NCBI GenBank assembly: GCA_009760855.2
Contig: WPIO01000044.1
Span: forward strand, 2,675,393 to 2,739,392
Direction of reading: 5' to 3'
Length of the DNA: 64,000 nt
DNA from: Cristatella mucedo
Taxonomy: Eukaryota; Bryozoa; Phylactolaemata; Cristatellidae
Shown here: positions 52,968 through 61,164 of the stretch, in pieces
Layout: the number at the start of each line of letters is the position of its first letter
Position numbering within the stretch: the first letter of the stretch is position 1
The notes under the pieces: generated by a model
Database searches by the model: none
What the model saw: only the letters and a program-made list of their open reading frames with translations
Told to the model about the DNA's origin: nothing
Program-made: the position numbers and the translations under genes

Positions 52968-54236
52968 TTAGTTAATTTTTTTATATTTTTTTCTACTGAT
53001 ATCTAACATTCTATCAACAATACTACGGGCATAATTTTTTATCTTATTCAAACTTGAAGGATTTGATACTTTGTCTTTTAAGAAATCAGTTGCAAATGAA
53101 TCGTTTAACGTTCCACCAATACCCAAACCTAACTTTGCTTTTGCTGCCATGACAGCTGCCACTGTTTTAGCATCTTCGCGAACATAAGCAGGTTGTTTAG
53201 GGTCAAGTGCAATACGAGTACCACTTTCTGCCAGTACAAGGTCGGATAAATTTCGTATTTCTGTTCTTTTTTGTTCTGACATTCCACCTGTCTCTGTATG
53301 TATGATCATGGATAAGTGCACGATTATCAAGATCATTGACTCCCTGGTACCCTTCCTCCATTCTTTTAGTAAAATTTGTTCCTGGTCCGGCATAGCTATA
53401 TCTATTAGTATTATTAAAATTTCCATTTGGAACAAATTCTGATTTTACTCCTGCTGTTAATTTTAAGTGAAATTCCCTTCCACCAGATATCTTATTTATT
53501 AAATCCACAATACCTGAACCATGTCTTCTATTTGCCTTTAACTTTTTAAGACTAAGATTCAATTGCATTCCTACTCCTTTTTTATACTTTTCTATCCTTA
53601 ATAATAATAATAATATTGCACTTGATAAAGCGCCCTCAGAAAACCTAATCTCTCTCTAGGCGCTTTACATTTGCTGCAAAGTTATACGCAATAGAATAGT
53701 AAGTAAAATCATGCTTGAAAAACAAACAAAATGAATAACATGGTTAGGGGTTACATGCACTGGGTCAGCATGCAAATGTGGTTAGTGGCAGCATGAACAG
53801 TGTCAGCACGCATAAGCACATCGAGGACGAATCACAAGGACCCACTAAATGCTGTCCTAAATAGGTATGTTTTTAAGTTTCTTTTAAATGTGGTCAGGTC
53901 AGGGGATGTTCTGATGCAGGTCGGGAGGGAGTTCCAGGCTGTGGGAGCATACGAGCTAAATGCACGGTCTCCAAAGGATTTAAGGTTTGTACGAGGTATT
54001 TCTAGACTGTTGGATTCCGAAAAGCGAGTGGTACGATGCTTTGCCTGATGGGGTAGTATATCTGAAAGATAGGCTGGAGCCATAGAATGAAGACTTCTAC
54101 GTTGAGTATCTGTTACAAGGATAGATTTAGCGCCATTCAGATTACTATTATTTAATCTTATAGAGATTGGTTCTTTTGATTTATGAATTAGATTAATTTG
54201 ATGATCAGATAAATCAAGTTTGACTTCTTGATACAT
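52968..54236 (-). pseudogene. PLA2-domain virion protein (copy C), LINE-disrupted
   Basis: N-terminal frame MYQEVKLDLSDHQINLIHKSKE, ISIRL, up to the LINE entry at about 54,089. Downstream of the LINE: LNLSLKKLKANRR, GSGIVDLINKI, YAGPGTNF (calcium loop), NDLDNRALIHDHTY (His-Asp) with a frameshift near 53,300, and an Ala/Lys-rich tail ending KKYKKIN. Same architecture as copy B. Confidence 0.7.
53600..54089 (-). mobile_element. LINE 3' end, hairpin family (in PLA2 gene)
   Basis: Nearly identical to the 16,461 and 63,256 copies: (AAT)n tail, hairpin, UTR and the last part of the RT ORF (RSLHSMAPAYLSDIL at the viral junction). The RT frame is continuous with the viral N-terminal frame, producing a 134-codon chimera. 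Confidence 0.85.
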
Positions 54237-54304
54237 TCTATATACATTAAATTATTTTAAGTGTAAAATATTATATTAAACAATAAAGAATATTGTATAC
54301 TAAA

Positions 54305-54811
54305 ATGGATCAAGATAAAATTACTACTTAAAGAGATAGGGTTCTTGAATTATTTGATCTCAACACTTTTACTGGAAAATTTACTCATAAGATTAGAAGA
54401 CAGAAAGTAACACGTGGCTCGGAAGCAGGTTCAATAAATTCTTCTGGATACAGACAAATAAGAATTGATGGAAAATCATACTACACTCACAGGTTAGTTT
54501 GGTTAACCAAGACTGGTAGATTCCCTGTACATGTGATAGATCACATTGATAATAATAAGTTAAATAATCGTTTCGATAACTTACGTGAAGAAACTCATTC
54601 AGAAAATCAAAGAAATAAACCAAAACTAAAATGTCAATCATTTGATTTTATAGGTGTCAGTTTTCTTGAAAGAGCAAACAAATACACAGCCTATATACAA
54701 ATAGATGGAGATAAAAGACACCTAGGTTATTTTGAGGAAGAAGAATCTGCTTATGCTCATGATATTACAGTAATACGTCTAAGTATTGATATTGCAAAAT
54801 TAAACTTCTAA
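54305..54811 (+). pseudogene. HNH endonuclease with AP2-like domain (copy C), one stop
   Basis: MDQDKITT followed by a TAA at 54,329-54,331, then an open frame: LNTFTGKFTHKI, HRLVWLTKTGRFP, VIDHIDNNKLNNRFDNLREETHSENQRN and AP2-like FIGVSFLERANKYTAYIQI. Same location as copy B between PLA2 and membrane genes, and similar along its length, so the insertion predates the split of these copies. Confidence 0.75.
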
Positions 54812-54855
54812 TATAGTTTAACAGAAGATAATAAAATTGTTCGTTAAACTGACTA

Positions 54856-55955
54856 TTAGTTCTTACATCTTCGTTTGAGGTTATCTCTTAACTTAATCAT
54901 TTCGTTATACATTTCCTGTTGACTTTTACCTTGAACAAATAAATTTGCAAGAAGCATTGCACTTTCAGCCTTATAATCACACGTTTTAGTTCCGCCAACT
55001 GTTGAAGCTTCTACTTTTTTATTTCTCGTTTTAAATCTTCACTATAGCTAACACCTCCTTTTTCTACAAGTTCTCTTATTTTATTAAGGTAAATCAATCT
55101 GTTTTTAACTTCCGAATTCTGTACTTTGTCACTTAGATCTATATCAACACCCTTATCAAGTAGTTCTATTATGTTTTTCAAGTCTACAATAGAATTATTT
55201 AATCTTTCACTTTGAAGTGATAAAGCACTCATTCTCTCTTCGTGAGTATTCATTTTAGGTGCTCTAGCAGTATACATTGTTTCATCCACTATCTTTTTTA
55301 TCAATCCAGCAACAGCTACCGTGATTGAAACTGCTAAACCAACTGTTCTTATTACACTTGCCATACTAGCAATGATAGCTGGAATTGCATGTAGAAAACC
55401 TCCTTTCATTTCAAGAAAGTTCTTCTTCCAAGCGATTGAATCAAGTTGTGTTGCATCCCATGAAACTTCTTCTCCAAATGTATCCGATAAAAACTTACTA
55501 GGGTAAAGATACCAATCACTCTTTGCTTTCTTTGCTTCTAATAGTATCTCATTTATATAAAAACCTACTTCTAAACTTGCAACCATTTTTGATAGCCCTT
55601 CTTTTTTATCTGACATTGCTTTCCAGAACACTTGACCGTATTTACCAGAAGCAACATCATCAACAATTTCTTTTATAAACAAACCAAGATCTACTATTCC
55701 TGTTACTCTTGATAGAAAACCTTCTAGAACTTTGGTAGCTGTTCCAATTACTTCAAACGATTGTTACACTTTTGGAACAATCTTTGCTATCTTGTTTGAA
55801 GCTTGTAAAGACAGTTTTATAGCAACTTTAGGTACTAACTTTATAACTGCTTTTGAACCCACTTCCGTTGCAGTTTTAACACCAGACACTACTTCTTTAG
55901 TTGTATCAACCCCTTCTTTTATATTATCAACTCCTTTGCCTTTTTTATTCTTCAT
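54856..55955 (-). pseudogene. Virion membrane-type protein (copy C)
   Basis: First frame: KNKKGKGVDNIKEGVD, VVSGVKTATEVGSKAVIKLVPKV to about 55,764; second frame 55,682-55,011: KEGLSKMVASLEVGF, WDATQLDSIAWKKNFLE, hydrophobic AIPAIIASMASVI and VGLAVSITVAVAGLI, then charged; C-terminus ending RCKN near 54,856. Frameshifts at 55,770-55,690 and 55,010. Confidence 0.6.
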
Positions 55956-55968
55956 GTGTTATAAGTGA
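55956..55968. promoter_or_regulatory. Divergent promoter between membrane and fibre-1 genes (copy C)
   Basis: Only 13 bp (GTGTTATAAGTGA) separate opposite ATGs. TTATAA is palindromic and is present in the equivalent 12 bp of copy A (2,221-2,232, ACTTATAATAC). In copy B a LINE sits exactly here. The element must serve both directions with nearly no leader. Confidence 0.45.
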
Positions 55969-56812
55969 ATGGAAAAAGTTAGAAAGATTAATGGATCTAT
56001 TTACAGTAATCTTAACGCAAATGGAAATAGAGTAACTAATTTAGGTTTTCCTGTTAATGATTGTGATGCAATAAGATTGGATTATGGTTTTAGTTTAAGC
56101 TTTGGAGGAAGTACCGCATCAAATGTTATAGGTGATTTAGCAACTGTTTCAAGTGTATCAGGATTTCTTTCAAAGACTGATGCAAAGATGACATCAAAGT
56201 TGAATTGTAAGAATGTTGTTGGTATATCAGGTAATCTGCTGACGGGACTGTATACAGTGATTTAAGACATTATAAAGTTATAAATTATGGACTATTAAAG
56301 AATATGGCACAAGTGTTCCAAGGTAAAGCAACAGCGAGTATGAATATGGGAGGAAAGAATATTGCTAACTTAAAAGACTCTGATGTTATAACAAAACAGT
56401 ATGTGGATAGTACTAAACAAATATCATTTAGATATTTAGGAATAAGTTCTAGTACTTATCCCACTGTATTTTATCTTAATATGTTAGGTTTGAGTATTAG
56501 TGCAAATGGTAGTACAGGAAATAAACTTCAAACGCAGCAACTTACACCTGGTGACATGCCAATTATCTCACAAGGAACTGGAGAAGTTATTGCATACTCA
56601 ACTAATCTTAAAACATTCTTTCCAGGAGCATTACCTAACTTTGCAATGATAAGTGGAATTATGTACGCAACTAATAAAACAAATGCATATGTAGAATTAA
56701 CTAGTGAATCTACATTTGGACTTAGTGGTACTCTAGTTTTAATAATTAATATTGATGGAACATGTACTCATGCTATTGATAAGTTTACTGTTGCAAGTGG
56801 AATAACTTATTG
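55969..56812 (+). pseudogene. Fibre-1, repeat protein (copy C)
   Basis: First frame: NLNANGNRVTNLGFPVNDCDAIRLDYG, shaft region, frameshift near 56,240; second frame: NMGGKNIANLKDSDVITKQYVD, LGISSSTYPTVFYLNMLGLSISANGS, NLKTFFPGALPNFA, STFGLSGTLVLIINIDGTC. Very similar to copy B except for local changes in the domain after the last repeat. Confidence 0.65.
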
Positions 56813-56837
56813 ATTTTCTTTTTACTATTGTATAGAA

Positions 56838-57695
56838 ATGTTCAGACCTATAAGAGGAGGAATTGGTATAACTAATTGCATTAAAAAGAGCGGTGATATA
56901 CTTACCGGTAGTTTAAGTATGAATGGTAATTTAATAAAGGATTTAGGTAATCCTGTTGATAGTGGAGATGCAGTAAATAGCAAGTATATAGATGCTAATT
57001 TCGTTACTAAAGTATCAAGAGGAACTACAGCTGATGGAGATATTGATATGAAAAATTATAAGATAATAGAATTAGCAAATCCTGTAAATTCTAGTGATGC
57101 TGCAACTAAAGATTATGCAGACAGTAAACTTCTAAAGACTGGTGGAATTATTAATGGGTCACTAACTGTAAATGGAAATGTAACTGTTGGTGGACCTCCT
57201 ATTTTTGATAATGATCTTCTAAATAAATTTTATATGGATACTAATTTTCTTAAACTAACAGGAGGAATTCTCAATGGAAATTTAGACATGAATGGTAATT
57301 CCATCTTTTTAGAAAACGACCCTGTTAATCCAAATGATGGTGTAAACTTTAACTATCTAAATAGAATATCTGATGGAAATATTGCTGTATTAAGTTTTAG
57401 AGCAACACTTGATGGGTCTTTAACTACAGAATGATATGGAAAAACACTTATTGTCAGATGGATTTCTACTTAAACTGATACTACTATTCCAAGAGGGTTG
57501 TTTGTTGTTGCAACATTGTATGTATTTACAGCAGGAAGAATAGGGATAGTATTACCACTTCCAGCGACACTAACACCATTGCAAGATCAACCATACGGTG
57601 GATATGTGCTTGATGCCAATAAAAAAGTTGTTCAGTCATCAACTTTTATATCAGGTTCAAATTTATTTGATAAAGAATTAAATATTACTGTTTAA
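56838..57695 (+). pseudogene. Fibre-2, repeat protein (copy C)
   Basis: Single frame with TGA at 57,432 and TAA at 57,471. Repeats: KDLGNPVDSGDAVNSKYID, IIELANPVNSSDAATKDYAD, ENDPVNPNDGVNFNYLN, with LTGGILNGNLDMNGN shaft motifs. C-terminal domain PRGLFVVATLYVF and PLPATLTPLQDQP differs from copy B's tip. Begins after TGTATAGAA. Confidence 0.65.
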
Positions 57696-57712
57696 ATAGC
57701 GATAACATAAAA

Positions 57713-58697
57713 ATGCTTAGTAGAAGATTATTAGAAATGAATGGAACTCTAAATCGTGAAAAAAATAGAATAACAAATAATGGTTCTACTAATAGTGAAT
57801 TAGAAGCTGTAAGTAAAACCTTTGCCGATAATAATTATATTCGAAAAGACTCTGATGACATTGTACGAGGAGATTTATCTGCTAAGTCAAAAAACTATGT
57901 AAATGTGGCTTATCCAGTTAATGGAAATGATTTATCTGCAAAACAGTATCTTGATACAAAAGTTGGAACAGAAGGAGGACAAGTAATAGATGGAACTCTA
58001 AAAGTAGATAGATGAATTGCTAATAACTCTACCGACTGTTCATACACAAAAGAACGAGCTTATTCAGCATTTCTAAGAATAAATAGATCTTTTAACCATG
58101 AGTCATTCATAGTAGATGGTGCAATAGGTGTTGAAAGTGCTACTAATTTATCTAACAACACCACTGATATTACTTTAGCAAAGCTATCTGACATTAACTT
58201 AAAAAACCAATCTACTCAAAGATAACATTAAACATAAGAGACATTAATAGAATAAATAGTGATAGAACTAATATTATTAATGAGGACACTTATTATAATG
58301 TCTATGGAAGAACAGCTGAAAATAATGCATTTCTACTAAAGGATGATAATATTACTAGAGTAAGCTATAGAACTATTACATCAACAATGTCAATAACTAA
58401 AGACAAGTTGTCTGCAGAATATGATAATATAGTTACTAACTAGTATCATAAATTCTACTCTCCTAACTTTCTTCATTCTAATTTACTTAATACACCGTAT
58501 TCAGTGTGGAAGGTGATTACATGCTGTTGTTAAGGAATTCTTTAACAAACTTTGCTATCTTTGAGGAAAGTGATAAAAAAATAATATCATTTGATGTTCG
58601 TTGTCCTGTTATAAATTATGGAGGATATAGAACACCAAGCGCTTTAGATATTATTGAGATTGGTTTAGTTAAGAAAGCTAGATTAGTAAATATCTAA
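57713..58697 (+). pseudogene. Fibre-3, repeat protein (copy C)
   Basis: Starts MLSRRLLEMNGTLN. First frame to 58,015: repeats RITNNGSTNSELEAVSKTFAD and NYVNVAYPVNGNDLSAKQYLD. Then TGA and frameshifts; a distal domain (KLSDINLKNQSTQR; SDRTNIINEDTYYNVYGR) and a final frame to 58,697. The distal part also survives in segment D at 17,322. Confidence 0.55.
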
Positions 58698-58739
58698 ATC
58701 CTCCAATCCGTAGTTTCTTTAATCAACTCTTTTGGAAGT

Positions 58740-59105
58740 TCAAAGTCCTTTCCTTGATCTACTTCTCTCTTTATTTGTTTTGTTAGTTCTATTTTTAGAG
58801 TAAGCTTCTGACTTAATTCTATTTATTTTTTCTACTTTTAAGTCTTTGAGAAACTCTTTAAAGATTGAACCGTCTCTAACTTTACTAGATATATTTGCAA
58901 TCTCTGGTTCAGAGTGATTGATTCCTAATGCCTTGTATTCAATAACTAGTTTTACAGCGTTTAGTAATGTTGATCTAATGTCTTCAATTCTTCCCATTGG
59001 ATAAGAACAAATCTTAAAGTTTGAATGCTGCTGTCCTTGAACTTCATTGAGGCTATCCTTACTTCTTGTTTCAACTGAAGCCATAATTCTAAAAAATAAA
59101 AACAT
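58740..59105 (-). CDS. 121-aa conserved protein, intact (copy C)
   Basis: Open frame; the ATG at 59,105 follows TTATAGA, but an internal ATG (59,084) matches copy A's start (VETRSKD), so the N-terminus is uncertain. Features: CSYPMGRIEDIRSTLLNAVKL, NISSKVRDGSIF, and a very basic C-terminus (SKNRTNKTNKERSRSRKG). The basic tail suggests nucleic-acid binding; nothing more is known. Absent from copy B, present only as a fragment in copy A. Confidence 0.6.
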   Translation of the reverse strand: MFLFFRIMASVETRSKDSLNEVQGQQHSNFKICSYPMGRIEDIRSTLLNAVKLVIEYKALGINHSEPEIANISSKVRDGSIFKEFLKDLKVEKINRIKSEAYSKNRTNKTNKERSRSRKGL

Positions 59106-59141
59106 TCTATAATACCGCTTATTTTGTTTTAATTAAATTAA

Positions 59142-59646
59142 TTATGCGGCAGATTGTGCTTCTATCGCTGCTGCAGTTGCCTTTTGTCCTGCACTAACAC
59201 CATCAGTTATATCAGGAAGAATTGCGTAACACTCATCTTTAACAATTCCAGAGATATCTGGTTTAACTCCTGATACTCCTGAGATACATACTGTTGAGAT
59301 ACATAAATACTGTTGAGAGGGTAGGAAGTTGTGATGCAATCCACGCTGTATATCCAGAGATTTCAGATGGATCATCAAGAAGTGTGTCAACTTTAGACCT
59401 AACAGTTGTTTCAAGATTAGCTGTTACCTCAGATAATCCAGCAGTTATAATTTTTTGAGCTTCGATATCACATTCATCAAGATAGAATTTCTTAACTGAA
59501 TTATCAGTCATAACTGAAATATCTGAATCAAGTGTTTGTTGATCGTATGCGGTCATTCTTGATCTAGCAAGATAACCAACGTAAGATTTCAGAAGAGTGG
59601 CACTAGTGGCAAGATTGGGATCAGTAACATCAGAAGTTGCCTGCAT
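59142..59646 (-). pseudogene. 159-aa conserved protein family (copy C)
   Basis: Two overlapping frames: first VTDPNLATSATLLKSYVGYL, RSRMTAYDQQTL, KKFYLDECDIEAQ; second after a short duplication (TGTTGAGATACATA repeated near 59,285) GVSGVKPDISGIVKDECYAIL. Ends AAIEAQSAA. Otherwise parallel to the intact gene at 34,647. Confidence 0.6.
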
Positions 59647-59734
59647 TTTCCTATATAAAAAATAAGAAATTCCATGCACACATATTTAATAGTATTAGAA
59701 AGATGATTTTCTTTTTTGCTCACTTACATTGAAG

Positions 59735-59970
59735 GTTCAATCACAATAAGTTTAGGTACAAGTTTTTTGTAGCATTCTTTAATTCTTTTTGTGCTCCCTT
59801 ATATTTTCATTAGCGTCACAGGCCACTAAAAGACTATCAATAGTTGGTCTATTTAATTCTTTTGTAGCTTTACAAAATTTGTAATGACCATCACTATGTA
59901 TACCAAATTAAGATTGAACAATAACTTTAGAATCAGAACACCCACAAATTCTTTTAATTTCATTTTCCAT
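59735..59970 (-). pseudogene. Small ORFan, MENEIKRI type (copy C)
   Basis: Starts MENEIKRICGCSDSK, a TAA after about 18 codons, then FGIHSDGHYKFCKATKEL, RPTIDSLLVACDANENI. Nearly a duplicate of the gene at 60,598, so a recent tandem duplication within copy C. Function unknown. Confidence 0.55.
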
Positions 59971-60033
59971 TTTCAATTTTTCTATATATGATTATAAAAT
60001 TTATTTAATACAATTTATTTTTAGCTTCTGTCT

Positions 60034-60276
60034 TTACCTCATCAAGCATATGATGAAATTTATCAAATGCCTCAGTATATTTTCTTCCTCTTTCATTCTA
60101 TCATATTCATCACAAACCTGTAAAAGAATAGAAACTTTTGAATCATCATCTAATGCAAAAATACGCTTATAAAGATCTACAGCAACATAACTATTATCAT
60201 CATCAAAACGGCAAACATTTTTCGCAATTCTTACAACATAATCACAACAAAGAATTCTTGAAATTTGTTGATCCAT
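60034..60276 (-). CDS. Small ORFan, MDQQISRI type (copy C)
   Basis: 80 codons, MDQQISRILCCDYVVRIAKNV..., core SKVSILLQVCDEYDRMKEEE. The Leu-Gln-Val-Cys-Asp core matches the family pattern. ATG after TATATAGAAA. Function unknown. Confidence 0.6.
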   Translation of the reverse strand: MDQQISRILCCDYVVRIAKNVCRFDDDNSYVAVDLYKRIFALDDDSKVSILLQVCDEYDRMKEEENILRHLINFIICLMR

Positions 60277-60379
60277 TTTCTATATAAAGTTAAAATTTTG
60301 TTTAATTGAGTTAATTTTGTACTACTTTTTTGTTGCTTCTTCAAGTATTTCTTTTACCACACCTTCTTTAAGTTTATGT

Positions 60380-60598
60380 TCAATTTTTTTCTGTGCGATA
60401 GATCAATTTTATTTTTTGCTCACTTATATTGTCATTAGCATCACAAACCGCTAAAAGACAATCAATAATTGGTCTATCCATTTCTTTTATAATTTTATAA
60501 AATTTGTAATAATTATCACAATGTATACCAAATAAACTTAGAAAAACACTTTTAGAATTAGGACACAATGAAATTCTTTTAATTTCGTTTTCATTCAT
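60380..60598 (-). CDS. Small ORFan, MNENEIKRI type (copy C)
   Basis: 72 codons, MNENEIKRISLCPNSKSVF, then FYKIIKEMDRPIIDCLLAVCDANDNI. ATG after TATATAGGAAAA. The gene may continue past 60,380 in another frame (a Lys-rich tail like its relatives). Function unknown. Confidence 0.6.
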   Translation of the reverse strand: MNENEIKRISLCPNSKSVFLSLFGIHCDNYYKFYKIIKEMDRPIIDCLLAVCDANDNISEQKIKLIYRTEKN

Positions 60599-60634
60599 TT
60601 TTCCTATATAAAGTTAAAAATCTATTTAATTCAA

Positions 60635-60910
60635 TTAATTAATTTGTACTCTTTGTTTTGTTTTTGGGGTTTTTGATTTTTTAGCTGTTTCTTCAAGCAT
60701 TTCATTTATCTTACCTCTACACTCCATTAGTTCATCAGAAGCTTCACACATTTCTATAAGAACACTAACAAATGAACTATCTAAATCTGGAATAAGTTTA
60801 TCAAGTGAGTGTCTAACTATGCGTTGATCATTACCTTTAAATTTTTGAAGGCAGACCTTTACTGCCATTTCTCTAGATTGTTCACAGCTTAGAATTCTTG
60901 AGACATCCAT
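60635..60910 (-). CDS. Small ORFan, MDVSRIL type, intact (copy C)
   Basis: 91 codons without interruption: MDVSRILSCEQSREMAVKVC, QRIVRHSLDKLIPDLD, SVLIEMCEASDELMECRGK, tail KTPKTKQRVQIN. ATG after TATATAGAA. Reference member of this ORFan type: a helical protein with spaced Cys and a basic C-terminus. No domain recognised. Confidence 0.65.
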   Translation of the reverse strand: MDVSRILSCEQSREMAVKVCLQKFKGNDQRIVRHSLDKLIPDLDSSFVSVLIEMCEASDELMECRGKINEMLEETAKKSKTPKTKQRVQIN

Positions 60911-60934
60911 TTCTATATAAGTACAGATATTTTT

Positions 60935-61150
60935 TTATAATTCAGTTTCTTCATTTACATAATCAACTCGAAATGGTGGTATATCATCGTTACCATAATA
61001 AGTAAAGTCTTCAGCCGATTCAGATTCAGATTCTGGTTCAGACTCAGATTCAGATTCTGATTCGTGACCTGATTGTGTATCTGGTAGTGACTCCTCTTCT
61101 TCAACTTTGAAAACTCTGGGTTTTCTTTTTCCATTTCTATAATAAAGCAA
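60935..61150 (-). CDS. Acidic Glu/Ser-rich protein (copy C)
   Basis: Begins RNGKRKPRVFKVEEEE, continues with a run of SESESE-type residues (61,090-61,020), and ends FRVDYVNEETEL. ATG 61,134, which follows the TATAGAA motif, is in a different frame, so either the ATG at 61,150 is used or the frame is shifted. Between polB and the ORFans as in other copies. Confidence 0.55.
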   Translation of the reverse strand: MLYYRNGKRKPRVFKVEEEESLPDTQSGHESESESESEPESESESAEDFTYYGNDDIPPFRVDYVNEETEL

Positions 61151-61164
61151 TTGTTTTTACTAAT

